The notes below the pieces were generated by a model. The model was given only the letters and a program-made list of their open reading frames with translations, did no database searches and had not been told where the DNA came from. Positions 15,864 through 23,618 of a DNA stretch of 64,000 nt are shown one piece after another. The position numbers and the translations under genes are program-made. The stretch's first letter is position 1, and every line of letters starts with the position of its first letter. The DNA lies in the NCBI RefSeq assembly GCF_014138285.1, contig NZ_JACGXN010000016.1, positions 1 through 64,000 on the forward strand. The letters run 5' to 3'. The stretch is from Phyllobacterium myrsinacearum. Its GTDB lineage: Bacteria; Pseudomonadota; Alphaproteobacteria; Rhizobiales; Rhizobiaceae.

Positions 15864-15941
15864 TGCGGAGTAGAGAAGTGGTCTATCTCGTCTGGCTCAT
15901 AACCAGAAGATCGTCGGTTCGAATCCGACCTTTCGCAACCA
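15864..15941 (+). tRNA. tRNA-Met (CAT)
   Basis: Full cloverleaf: acceptor TGCGGAG/TTTCGCA, anticodon stem TCTGG/CCAGA with loop CTCATAA, T-arm GTCGG-TTCGAAT-CCGAC, and an encoded CCA. The first acceptor pair is T-A, so this is not an initiator. A CAT anticodon could also be an Ile tRNA after lysidine modification. Confidence 0.9.
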
Positions 15942-15978
15942 AATTGGCTGGCGCTGAACAGCGACGGCAACGAACTAC

Positions 15979-16054
15979 GGTGTGGTAGCGGAATGGTTAC
16001 GCAGCAGACTGCAACTCTGCATGGATGCTGGTTCGAGCCCAGCCCACACCTCCA
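15979..16054 (+). tRNA. tRNA-Cys (GCA)
   Basis: Acceptor GGTGTGG/CCACACC, discriminator T as expected for Cys, anticodon arm GCAGA-CTGCAAC-TCTGC and a T-arm around GTTCGAGCC. CCA is encoded. Confidence 0.9.
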
Positions 16055-16137
16055 GAGCACCAACGGGGCGGCTGCAGCCAGAGCCCGTTGCGTAAACGTC
16101 AGCGTAGGCGTGACAGTCGGGAGAGATCCGGCACATT

Positions 16138-16274
16138 GGTCCCGCCGCTCGAAGACTAAAGGATGGATAGTTCGAAACGTCCTTCTGGTGTCAGGGGTGG
16201 CCCTAGAGAGAGCAAGTGGTCAAGGTCGTGCGCAAGACCAAGATCCAAGAGGTTCGACTCCTCGGCGGGGCTCC
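16138..16274 (+). other. degenerate tRNA-like RNA
   Basis: GTCCCGCC (16139-16146) pairs with GGCGGGGC (16264-16271), followed by TCCA. A T-loop (GAGG-TTCGACT-CCTC) and a D-loop-like AAGTGGTCAAG are present, but about 100 bases sit between acceptor and T-arm and no standard anticodon loop fits. It may be a decayed or rearranged tRNA. Confidence 0.35.
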
Positions 16275-16291
16275 AAATTCGCCCGAAAGGG

Positions 16292-16330
16292 CAACCGAGA
16301 GTGGTCCGGTTCGATCCCGGCTCGTTGACC
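16292..16330 (+). other. tRNA minihelix (acceptor plus T-arm only)
   Basis: CAACCGAG can pair with CTCGTTG (one bulge), enclosing a perfect T-arm CCGG-TTCGATC-CCGG and ending in ACC. The D and anticodon arms are missing. Confidence 0.4.
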
Positions 16331-16440
16331 GAGATCTGGTGAGAAAAGCAGGTTCAACTCCTCGCCTCGCGAATGAGGTTCTCTGATCCATGTGGTGATG
16401 GATGGTCTGACAGCTCGGAAAGACGGCACGATATTCGAAT

Positions 16441-16503
16441 GCTCTTGGGGCTCATTGCAGCCGAGGACTTTTCACAGCGGTAGGTGAAGATAGTCTCAAG
16501 AGC
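16441..16503 (+). other. structured RNA, cloverleaf-like, no CCA
   Basis: Closing stem GCTCTTG/CAAGAGC, an inner hairpin GGCT-CATTGC-AGCC and a second arm TTCAC-AGCGGTAG-GTGAA. It has no T-loop or CCA. Confidence 0.35.
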
Positions 16504-16520
16504 TTTGCAGGGCGCGGTTT

Positions 16521-16631
16521 GCGCATTCGGGAAGCCCCCTAGCTAGGGGCCGAGAGTTTGGCGGCAGATAGGTTCGCGGCCTCCGAGGTGATCGCCGGAG
16601 GCGTGAGGTTCAATTCCTCACCCATGCGCCA
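16521..16631 (+). other. large tRNA-like RNA ending in GCCA
   Basis: GCAT(TC)GGG pairs with CCCATGC, followed by G and CCA. Three arms fold inside: GCCCC-CTAG-CTAGGGGC type, GCCTCCG/CGGAGGC, and a good T-arm TGAGG-TTCAATT-CCTCA. The middle arm has a 10-base loop, so it is not a standard anticodon arm. Confidence 0.4.
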
Positions 16632-16648
16632 TTTCTTCGCGCAGTTTC

Positions 16649-16670
16649 GTCAATCAATGGTGATTGACTT
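16649..16670. promoter_or_regulatory. palindrome A, copy 9
   Basis: GTCAATCA and TGATTGAC arms; 15 bases before the next ATG. Confidence 0.65.
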
Positions 16671-16685
16671 CGAGGGGAACCACAA

Positions 16686-16829
16686 ATGCTCGATGACCTA
16701 GATACAGGATTCTTCCATACCAAGCCGCGCAAGAAGGAGCTTGGTGTCGTGACAGCGATTCTTGCCATCACCGTCGCGGCCGGCATCGTTGCGCTGCTAA
16801 CCGTCGTGGTCGACTTTATCCAGAACTAA
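16686..16829 (+). CDS. single-pass membrane protein, 47 aa
   Basis: Cytoplasmic acidic/basic N-terminus, then one transmembrane segment (VVTAILAITVAAGIVALLTV). GAGGGG precedes the ATG and palindrome A copy 9 precedes that. Too short to place in a family. Confidence 0.65.
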   Translation: MLDDLDTGFFHTKPRKKELGVVTAILAITVAAGIVALLTVVVDFIQN

Positions 16830-16892
16830 CCAGCCGATCGCCTGCTCTGTTCGTGAGAAAAACGAGCATGTGCAACTCATGAGAGAAGCGTG

Positions 16893-17174
16893 ATGAAACA
16901 ACAGTATAACGAAGCGGAAATAGCGGCGCGGTTCATCTGCGTAGATTGCTCGGTCGATACGTGTGAGAGCAATGAATACTACATGGTGCAGGATGCTGTT
17001 TGGAAAGAGGCAGGTATGACGCCGGATGGTGGAATGCTGTGCCTCGGCTGTCTCGAAGACAGGCTAAAACGCCAGCTCAAGCCGCATGACTTTCCCGACT
17101 ATCCTATCAATCACGGCGTATTCCCACGCTTCGATCGCATGATGAATCGGCTCGGCTATAGAAGAGCTGCATAA
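16893..17174 (+). CDS. hypothetical protein with CxxC pairs, 93 aa
   Basis: ATG preferred over the GTG three bases earlier. CVDC and CLGC about 40 residues apart suggest a zinc-binding treble-clef-like site. Function unknown. Its end shares an A with the next ATG. Confidence 0.65.
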   Translation: MKQQYNEAEIAARFICVDCSVDTCESNEYYMVQDAVWKEAGMTPDGGMLCLGCLEDRLKRQLKPHDFPDYPINHGVFPRFDRMMNRLGYRRAA

Positions 17175-17422
17175 TGAGTGAACGCTCTCGTCGATACGAG
17201 GTGCAGCTCTGCGCCATGAAAACCGATGCCGAGGGCTGCCTCACTTATTGCGACGCTACGGTCGAAACTCCGGAGCTCTATTGTGTCTACGTCAAGGAAT
17301 ACTCCGACAACGATGAGACTGAGATCCACGAGGACGAAGACTACGAATCCAAGATCGATGCGTTGGCTCGCGCTGACGAGCTGATCAAGAAATACCACAA
17401 CTGCCCGTTTGAGGAGTATTGA
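17174..17422 (+). CDS. hypothetical acidic protein, 82 aa
   Basis: Beta-rich N-terminus with four Cys in the first 40 residues and a strongly acidic middle (NDETEIHEDEDYE). Not recognised. Confidence 0.65.
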   Translation: MSERSRRYEVQLCAMKTDAEGCLTYCDATVETPELYCVYVKEYSDNDETEIHEDEDYESKIDALARADELIKKYHNCPFEEY

Positions 17423-17425
17423 TCC

Positions 17426-17650
17426 ATGTTTTCACTCTACGCCCTCGCCCGCTTCTTCAAGTGGCTCTTTCGCCCTGAGTTTCACCCTCGGTGTGCATAT
17501 ACGCGTGGCTACTATTCGGCGATTTCGCAGCAAGACTTTCACTCATATCCCAGTCCCAATCCGTTCATACCCGGATCTGATGAGTTCCGGGACTGGAATG
17601 CTGGGTTTGCCGACGGTCTTTGCGAAGTTCTGGACAGCACATCGTCGTGA
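17426..17650 (+). CDS. hypothetical protein, 74 aa
   Basis: Aromatic-rich, with a possible amphipathic N-terminus (MFSLYALARFFKWLF) that could bind membrane. No family recognised. Confidence 0.6.
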   Translation: MFSLYALARFFKWLFRPEFHPRCAYTRGYYSAISQQDFHSYPSPNPFIPGSDEFRDWNAGFADGLCEVLDSTSS

Positions 17651-18000
17651 TTCGAACATGTGAGGTGTGGACGGAGGAATTGGGAACTCAGTTTTGCCTA
17701 TTCAAGACCGCAATTTAGACATTTTTGGACCGCGTTGCATTTGAGCAACAACGAGCCAATATCGCCTTAAATTCGATGATTTTGACCCTAATCCTTTTGG
17801 GTTAGCGTCAAATTTGATCCCTTTAACCATCAAAATTGGGCAAAAATGCCATAATTCGTCGCATGCGCGAACTTGGTAATGTCTTACGCTTGCGTCAAAG
17901 TTTGTTGCAGGTTTTCTGAGGTTCGTTACCTATAGAAATTCGTAAGGATTTGGCGAACACTATCGCCTAATCAGAGGTTTTCAGGTCTGGGGAGGACTTA
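17651..18000. other. 350-bp AT-rich gap before the porin gene
   Basis: No gene seen. T-rich, with short echoes such as TCAAATTTGATCC and ATCAAAATTGGGC, and no copy of the phage palindrome or octamers. A strong GGGGAGGA lies before the porin ATG. The lack of phage motifs suggests that gene and leader were acquired together. Confidence 0.5.
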
Positions 18001-19296
18001 ATGACAAAGACTATTTCCACAATTATCGGTGGGGCGCTTCTTCTAACCAGTGTCGCTACGGCAGCTCAGGCAGGTGGCCTTGAGCGCGGTGGTTACAACT
18101 GGGATCTCCTCTTCAGTGAAGAGCGTTTTGCGACCGAGGGCGGCGTGATCTATGTAATGCCTGATCGCAAGATCAAGAATGCCAAGGATACCTCCACAAA
18201 TCCGCGCCTTGGTCAGGACAATGAGAATTACAAAAAGTCCACAGCCAGTGAAACACCAGACTACTCGGTTTATAAGTTTGGTGCCAAGGTTGGCATCACC
18301 CCGGATTTGGACTGCCTTGGCTCCTACAGCCAGCCATGGGGCGTTCACACGAAGCCAGGTGCCAATTGGGCTGGTGACAATTCGAACATTGAAACGAAGA
18401 TCAGCTCCGACGATTGGGGCCTGACGTGCTCTTACAAATTCCAAGTTACTGAAAAAGGTTCGTTCCGAGTAATCGGCGGCGTTTCCTATCAGGAAGTCGA
18501 GGGTTTCAAGACACGCATGGTCAATGGCGGCATTCCTCTTTCACCTTACGGTAAAGCGGGTTTTGACGGCACCGGTCGTCTGGAACTTAAAGGCGACGGT
18601 GTAGGTTGGCGCATCGGTGGTGCATACGAAATTCCAGAAATCGCGCTCCGTGCCAGCGTCATGTATAATGCGGCCGTGGATCTCGGAGAAGTCGGCGGAA
18701 CTCTCGACCTGAGAGAAATTCCTGGTGCGTTGGCAACTCCTTCAAACCCACTTCCTGGCCGGATTACCGACGTTTATGGCCACGCGAAAATGCCACAGTC
18801 CGTTGAAATCAAACTTCAGAGCGGTTTTGCTCCAGGTTGGCTTGCTTACGGTTCGGTTAAGTGGGTCGACTGGAGTGTGCTGGACGTTATCGCGTTTTGC
18901 CCTGTTGCAACCAAGCCCAGAGGCGGTTGTTCTGCGAGTTCTTCAAATCGTGCAACATCGCTTGACCTGATGTTCCAGGATGGCTGGACGGTAACCGCAG
19001 GCGTCGGTCACAAATTCAACGACCATTGGAGCGGTCAGCTTCAAGTTAGCTGGGACAAGGGCACCACAACGGGTTTGACCACACAGACAGACACCTATCT
19101 GCTCTCGTCCGGTATCGCGTATTCACCAAACAAGAATGTTGAAATTCGTCTTGGCGGCGCAATCGGTTGGCTCTCGTCAGGATCCTACGGCCCAACAAAG
19201 TGCACTGGCAACCAGCCATGCGGCACAGATGTGTCCTATGACTTCGGTGATGACCTCGTGACCGCCGTATCATTGTCTGGCAAGATGAAGTTCTAA
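18001..19296 (+). CDS. FadL-type outer-membrane transport protein
   Basis: 431 residues, the size of FadL/OmpP1/TodX proteins. A clear signal peptide (about 24 residues, ending ATAAQA) is followed by GGLERGGYNWDLLFS and repeated amphipathic beta-strands with aromatic belts; the last residues KMKF end in Phe as in outer-membrane barrels. FadL proteins carry hydrophobic molecules across the outer membrane and serve as receptors for some phages. In a phage genome it is probably a host-derived cargo gene that alters the cell surface, perhaps to block re-infection. It stands alone between a motif-free leader and a bidirectional terminator. Confidence 0.8.
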   Translation: MTKTISTIIGGALLLTSVATAAQAGGLERGGYNWDLLFSEERFATEGGVIYVMPDRKIKNAKDTSTNPRLGQDNENYKKSTASETPDYSVYKFGAKVGITPDLDCLGSYSQPWGVHTKPGANWAGDNSNIETKISSDDWGLTCSYKFQVTEKGSFRVIGGVSYQEVEGFKTRMVNGGIPLSPYGKAGFDGTGRLELKGDGVGWRIGGAYEIPEIALRASVMYNAAVDLGEVGGTLDLREIPGALATPSNPLPGRITDVYGHAKMPQSVEIKLQSGFAPGWLAYGSVKWVDWSVLDVIAFCPVATKPRGGCSASSSNRATSLDLMFQDGWTVTAGVGHKFNDHWSGQLQVSWDKGTTTGLTTQTDTYLLSSGIAYSPNKNVEIRLGGAIGWLSSGSYGPTKCTGNQPCGTDVSYDFGDDLVTAVSLSGKMKF

Positions 19297-19320
19297 TTCA
19301 TCTATCGACTGCTCAAACAG

Positions 19321-19349
19321 AAAAGCCCGGTATCACTACCGGGCTTTTC
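19321..19349. terminator. bidirectional terminator
   Basis: 9-bp stem AGCCCGGTA/TACCGGGCT, loop TCAC, with AAAA before and TTTT after. It serves the porin gene and the converging minus gene. Confidence 0.9.
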
Positions 19350-19372
19350 TGTATTTATCCTCTGTTCCACGC

Positions 19373-19807
19373 TTAGGACTTGAACGGAACCTTCGCCTCA
19401 TAGAGAATTTTTCGAATGCTGGCATTCGAACAATGATGCCGATGCGCAAGCTCATCTGGGGTAAAGCCTTCCTTGGCATCAGCTATCACCGCTTCGCGGT
19501 AAATCACTCCTGATGTCGGCAAGCTGATTCCACGCTTCTCCAGGGCAGTCCGGATCGTCGCATAGTTGCGGCCGCCAAATGCAATACCGATGTCCGTAAG
19601 GCTAAGATCACGCCGCCTGGAATACACTTCCACAATCGCATCTACCCGCACTTCGGCAATATCCGCGCGTCGTTTGTGGCTTATGATATCTTCCGAAGCA
19701 AATCGATTTTTGTCCGCATGGTGATTGATAATGCTCTCGATCGAAGGGCGCTTGCTGGTGTAATCGAGCGCTTCTTTATTGACGTCGTTATTTAGTGAAT
19801 CTGCCAT
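19373..19807 (-). CDS. DnaA domain IV-like DNA-binding protein
   Basis: Start at 19807 gives 144 residues; a start at 19849 is possible. Residues about 20-85 follow DnaA domain IV along its length: SIESIINHHA, then EDIISHKRRADIAEVR, then SLTDIGIAFGGRNYATI, where DnaA has the signature GRAFGGRDHTTV that reads DnaA boxes. No AAA+ domain is present. A second HTH (FTPDELAHRHHCSNASIRKI) follows. It may bind DnaA-box-like sites to control host or phage initiation; that is inference. Confidence 0.75.
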   Translation of the reverse strand: MADSLNNDVNKEALDYTSKRPSIESIINHHADKNRFASEDIISHKRRADIAEVRVDAIVEVYSRRRDLSLTDIGIAFGGRNYATIRTALEKRGISLPTSGVIYREAVIADAKEGFTPDELAHRHHCSNASIRKILYEAKVPFKS

Positions 19808-19900
19808 GGTAAAATGAATCTTCTCGTGAGCTGGATGCTGCCGAACCAATATCTACTCGGCCCAGAATTGTATACGCCTCGCCGTGTCGATGGTGCTGAG

Positions 19901-20485
19901 CTAGCGAAAAATCTTGTTAAATTTATTCCTTAGCCAATCGGGTGTAGGACGTGCACCCTTTGCGAGATCCAAAGATACTAGAAATTCCCACCAGTGATTC
20001 AGCAGCTGTTCGAATGTGTTGAAAGCAAAAGGGCTTGCGACCTCACCTGGCGTGATATGGTATAAAGCAAAACCCGGGGGAATGTCCTCGTCACCCTCTT
20101 CCCAGAATATTGATACTGTCCCGCCGAGCCAATTTTTCTCTTGAAACTTTGAATGTTTAGCCGTGTTAGCCACGTCCGAGCAAATTGATTGCTCTGGCAC
20201 TGATGCTAGGAGGAGACTGTTAAATTCTGGCTCGCCAATAACTTGTCCCTTATCGCGAAGGCTTCTTATTCCAATTGTTCTCGTCCAATCTTCAAGGCTT
20301 TTGGCGCATATACAAACATTGATCGCTGCATAAACCAATGGCTGAACTTCAGCTGGATAAGAGCGTTGGATATCCTGAAAGACATCTACATCCCACGCCA
20401 ATTTCTCCCACATCGCCACGGGATCCCCGATCGTGACGGTATGAGTCTCGGGGCCTTTGTTCGGATGGTTTTTGTTTCGTGACAT
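19901..20485 (-). CDS. hypothetical protein, 194 aa
   Basis: Not recognised. Soluble, aromatic-rich, with the C-terminus RPTPDWLRNKFNKIFR. It lies upstream of the DnaA-like gene on the same strand and may share its transcript. The region is more AT-rich than the structural genes. Confidence 0.65.
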   Translation of the reverse strand: MSRNKNHPNKGPETHTVTIGDPVAMWEKLAWDVDVFQDIQRSYPAEVQPLVYAAINVCICAKSLEDWTRTIGIRSLRDKGQVIGEPEFNSLLLASVPEQSICSDVANTAKHSKFQEKNWLGGTVSIFWEEGDEDIPPGFALYHITPGEVASPFAFNTFEQLLNHWWEFLVSLDLAKGARPTPDWLRNKFNKIFR

Positions 20486-20750
20486 ACCTTATGGCTAATC
20501 CAGAAATTGTGGATTTGCAAAATAGAATTCCGATTTCGCCGAATGACCCATACGAGCCGTTCCACATCTGTTCCATCCCTATCCACAAGCACTTTTTACT
20601 TGATCGCAAATGTGTGGGATATTGGAATTGGCAAACTGGAGTCGGAAGGAGAGTTGAAGGGTCACTTCGGGGTGGCGCAAAACGCCGGATTCAGTGGGGT
20701 CGTTCTGCTAAAACGACAATCCAACCCAGCCACTCAGAAAGGAGATCCTC

Positions 20751-20840
20751 ATGTTCTTTGAAACAGTGATCTTAGTTTTGACGATACCGCTAGCGGTTGA
20801 CGCACTACTATCAATCGCCGACCGCTTTCGTAAGCGATAA
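20751..20840 (+). CDS. 29-aa membrane peptide
   Basis: Strong AAAGGAG box 8 bases upstream. One hydrophobic stretch (FFETVILVLTIPLAVDALLS) and a basic end (DRFRKR). The size and form resemble small regulatory membrane peptides, but this is the whole of the evidence. Confidence 0.45.
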   Translation: MFFETVILVLTIPLAVDALLSIADRFRKR

Positions 20841-21434
20841 GTGATGGGGTTGGTTACCACCCGAATGGTAGCCGCTTCCATAACAAAAAACCCGCGAGTT
20901 GCTAAGGCTCGCAGGCTTTCTGTATACATTCAGTTCAAGGGATCCTTGAACATGTCTTTGAAACAATATCGACACACTACCTGTGTCATTCTGTTTTGTC
21001 AAACAAACCGGCACATACGATTCAGCCAGCCCGTTCGTTTCATCCAATTGACCTTTCGGAAAATTGCACGCGTTTCAACCTATGTAGTCGTTGCACGTTA
21101 AACATTCAACAGACCATAACCGATTGGCCTTGTAGGGAGGTCTGTTCAAACACGGAAGTCATTAGAAAACGATCGTTTGTAAATGCCGATAATTGATATT
21201 CGGCGCCATATTCATTGGGTTCGTAGCGGGCACGGCGCTCAGTCTGGCCTTCGTTTTAGCGCTTTCCAACTGCATTTGTTAGGCTTTGAATTTGCGCCCA
21301 CCCAGTAGAATCCAAGGGTATATTAGCTACGGTTAACCGAGTATTAACCAATGAAAACAAGCCTGTATTAACCAACCGATATCCACTGTCACACTTGCTA
21401 TAATCGATCATAAGCAACATGCAGAGAGCCGATT
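20841..21434. other. 594-bp gap with hairpin and repeats
   Basis: No convincing gene. It holds a hairpin GCGAG-N9-CTCGC at 20890-20908 (weak terminator), a palindrome AAACGATCGTTT at 21167-21178, two direct repeats GTATTAACCAA (21341 and 21365) and, at its end, promoter element C copy 3. A near DnaA box CTATCCACA lies just outside it at 20579. Confidence 0.5.
21397..21416 (+). promoter_or_regulatory. promoter/operator element C, copy 3
   Basis: GCTATAATCGATCATAAGCA, 18 bases before the next ATG. Arms TTGCT/AGCAA flank the -10 box. Confidence 0.65.
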
Positions 21435-21728
21435 ATGAGCATCCTCAAAGATCTCCTTACAGCCGCAGTCGCATCCGGGTTCACACTCACCGCATTCTAC
21501 GACGATCACACAGATCCGGACTATCGTGGTCAGGACGTATCAAAGTGCATTGAGGCTCTGGAAGCTTGCGATGAAATGACCTTAACTCTGTATGACGGCT
21601 ATGGCGTTCACCAGGGCTGGGTAGCGATCATCAACGGGCTTGACGACGAGGAGCAGATCGCCAATTACAGTGGTGATTTCATCGGTAAGTTTCACGCCGC
21701 GCTTGAAACGAGGGAACAGGACCAATGA
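21435..21728 (+). CDS. hypothetical protein, 97 aa
   Basis: First gene of a tightly overlapping run of six small genes under element C. Alpha/beta, acidic, no known family. Confidence 0.7.
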   Translation: MSILKDLLTAAVASGFTLTAFYDDHTDPDYRGQDVSKCIEALEACDEMTLTLYDGYGVHQGWVAIINGLDDEEQIANYSGDFIGKFHAALETREQDQ

Positions 21729-21919
21729 CAAGTCGATACACGATTGGAAGCGGTGCCACGCTATATGAACAGGTGTTCGCGAGAGCCGTGCCCGAAGATG
21801 TCTATGAATTGGCGGTCGAAATCGAAAAGCATATGTTCCAAGGCTCACTCGACACCAACCAATCCACTATGGTGCGAGAATGCATGTGCAGGGCAATTCT
21901 TGTCGAAAGAGAACGATGA
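21725..21919 (+). CDS. hypothetical protein, 64 aa
   Basis: ATGA overlaps on both sides. Helical with two Cys near the end. Not recognised. Confidence 0.65.
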   Translation: MTSRYTIGSGATLYEQVFARAVPEDVYELAVEIEKHMFQGSLDTNQSTMVRECMCRAILVERER

Positions 21920-22155
21920 CAACCCGAAATGATGTCTACAACCACATCGCAGAGGCGCTGAACGATCATCTTCCGGAGGATGGCTCAGCTGAGCTGGGAA
22001 TGGATCACACGAAACTCTTCCTTCGTATGGGCGGTCAAGTGTTCGCGATATCTGTCGAGGAAAAGCAACAGATTGCAAAAGCGAATGATCCTGTAAGCGC
22101 CGGCAGAAACTTCATGGCTACCCTGCCCTTCTGGCCCTGGAGAAGCGAACGATGA
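21916..22155 (+). CDS. hypothetical protein, 79 aa
   Basis: Start from the ATGA overlap with the preceding stop. The pattern ELGMDHTKLFLRMGGQVFAI suggests a small alpha/beta fold. No family recognised. Confidence 0.65.
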   Translation: MTTRNDVYNHIAEALNDHLPEDGSAELGMDHTKLFLRMGGQVFAISVEEKQQIAKANDPVSAGRNFMATLPFWPWRSER

Positions 22156-22355
22156 GCGATATCTGTTTCGCCAAGCCGCCTACCAAAGCAGAGCGGGATA
22201 CGCTAGAGCGCGTCTATCGGGAGATGCGAGAGATCGCCAAGTCACTGAATGTGGCGATTATTATCAATGGACGAGTTTACGGAGGGCTTTCGCATGACAG
22301 ATCACCTGATTGCCACTCGGATCGTGCTAAAGAGGATAAGACGCTAAATGGCTGA
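22152..22355 (+). CDS. hypothetical protein, 67 aa
   Basis: Helical basic N-terminus, His/Asp-rich end. Overlaps the previous gene by 4 and the next by 8 bases. Not recognised. Confidence 0.6.
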   Translation: MSDICFAKPPTKAERDTLERVYREMREIAKSLNVAIIINGRVYGGLSHDRSPDCHSDRAKEDKTLNG

Positions 22356-22653
22356 CGAAAAGAGCCTCGACGAACAAGAGGACGCCTTGATCGAGGAACT
22401 GGAGACGATTGCCGTCCAGGATCATCCTCAACATAATGAGCTTATTAAATACACCGCAGCAGCGTGGGATCGGTTCTCGACGGGCTGCTTTCTAGCTGCT
22501 TTGGTTGCGTCTCCTTTTGCCTTTACAACCAACTGGGCAAATTGGGATGAAGCCATCCGCGGAACCTACCTTGCATTGTGCTTGGGTTTGTTTGTGATAG
22601 GATACTCCCTACATAGAGTGGGAATGCACACTCTTGAGAAAGGGCTGAAATGA
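22348..22653 (+). CDS. two-pass membrane protein, 101 aa
   Basis: Acidic N-terminus of 35 residues, then two hydrophobic segments (CFLAALVASPFAFTT and TYLALCLGLFVIGYSL). Both ends are probably cytoplasmic. It is paired with another membrane protein downstream; a holin-like or envelope-protection role is possible but not shown. Confidence 0.65.
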   Translation: MADEKSLDEQEDALIEELETIAVQDHPQHNELIKYTAAAWDRFSTGCFLAALVASPFAFTTNWANWDEAIRGTYLALCLGLFVIGYSLHRVGMHTLEKGLK

Positions 22654-23054
22654 CAGTTCTCCTTTACGTATTTGGCTTCGGCCTGCCAATCGCAGCTCTC
22701 GCGATCGCAATGTGGGAGAGCCGCGGCTTGATAGCAAAGTCAAACGATCTGGAAGCGCGCCGGAAAGACCTGGAGAAGCGCTTGGGCGAGGTGCGCGCAA
22801 AAAAGCTTGAGACTTTGAAAGTAGAAACCCCCGATGTTTCTGCCAGACTGTCTATTTCCAAACTCCTTGAGGAGCTTACCTCGGGCCAAAATTCAGTCAG
22901 AGCCGCTGGGTTAAGAAATTTAGATGTGACAAGCCACATTCTTGCCGCTTCCAGGCGCCGCGAAAACAATCCCATTGTTTACGTTTTTGATTATCAGGGC
23001 AAGCCACGGACAATGCCCGCTGGCGGCATGATACCAACTCCGCGACTGAAATAG
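22650..23054 (+). CDS. N-anchored membrane protein with coiled coil, 134 aa
   Basis: One N-terminal transmembrane segment (LLYVFGFGLPIAALAIAM), then a charged coiled coil (DLEARRKDLEKRLGEVRAKK) and a soluble tail. No Cys or catalytic motif. The topology would leave the tail in the cytoplasm or periplasm, which cannot be decided. Confidence 0.65.
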   Translation: MTVLLYVFGFGLPIAALAIAMWESRGLIAKSNDLEARRKDLEKRLGEVRAKKLETLKVETPDVSARLSISKLLEELTSGQNSVRAAGLRNLDVTSHILAASRRRENNPIVYVFDYQGKPRTMPAGGMIPTPRLK

Positions 23055-23090
23055 TCCAATAGGTTCCATCCGACTTCCTGCTTTCTGCTT

Positions 23091-23110
23091 GCTATAACTG
23101 AACATAAGCA
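23091..23110 (+). promoter_or_regulatory. promoter/operator element C, copy 4
   Basis: GCTATAACTGAACATAAGCA, same spacing as copy 3, 22 bases before the ATG at 23133. Confidence 0.65.
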
Positions 23111-23132
23111 CAGCAAAACAGAGAGCAGCAAA

Positions 23133-23405
23133 ATGTCCCTTGAAATCCGTAAGTTCATCACGGTCTCCACAGCTCACGTATCATTTGAGACAGCCGCGTT
23201 ATTGAACGACAACGTCAACCGTCCGTGCTTGGGCGGCACATATGGCGACTATGGCTGGTTTCTCTATGCGAGGGACGATGATCAGGGCGAAATTCCTGAT
23301 GACCTCTGGAAGGTATTTCAGTGGGTCGTGCAACAGGGTATCGATTACGTCGTTCTTGACCGCGATGCAGATCACATCGACAGCCTTCCTACCTTTGATT
23401 GGTAA
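23133..23405 (+). CDS. hypothetical protein, 90 aa
   Basis: Monocistronic under element C. The sequence (ALLNDNVNRPCLGGTYGDYG, then WFLYARDDDQGEIPDDLWKV) recalls a small acidic phage family of unknown function. A DNA-mimic nature is conceivable from the many Asp residues but unproven. Confidence 0.65.
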   Translation: MSLEIRKFITVSTAHVSFETAALLNDNVNRPCLGGTYGDYGWFLYARDDDQGEIPDDLWKVFQWVVQQGIDYVVLDRDADHIDSLPTFDW

Positions 23406-23535
23406 CACCGACTAACAAGTAAAGGCGGCTCTCACCGTCTTTTTCTTGCAGGTGAGCTCAGCCATGGACCGCCCTGCCCTCTCGTTACCAACAGCAACCA
23501 TTTGAACGCCTCGTCAAATCGTCATATAACTAAAG

Positions 23536-23567
23536 AACGAAAAGACGAAAGCGCGAAAGAACGAGAA
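23536..23567 (+). repeat. octamer array B2
   Basis: Four in-phase octamers: AACGAAAA, GACGAAAG, CGCGAAAG, AACGAGAA. Two more (GACGATTT, GACGAGG-) lie on the minus strand just upstream. It ends 6 bases before an ATG at 23574. Confidence 0.75.
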
Positions 23568-23573
23568 CAGCAA

Positions 23574-23618
23574 ATGACCTGGAATTACATGAGAGGGTGG
23601 CTACCTCAGATCAAATGA
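23574..23618 (+). CDS. possible 14-aa leader peptide
   Basis: MTWNYMRGWLPQIK, following the octamer array and overlapping the next ATG by 4 bases (ATGA). Two Trp in 14 codons recall attenuator leaders, but no attenuator fold was seen. Confidence 0.3.
   Translation: MTWNYMRGWLPQIK

Noticed and set aside
20479-20769. Plus-strand 96-codon frame opposite and beyond the minus gene at 19901
   Set aside because: Overlaps the promoter side of a minus gene and contains the ribosome-binding site of the 29-aa peptide; low-complexity end.
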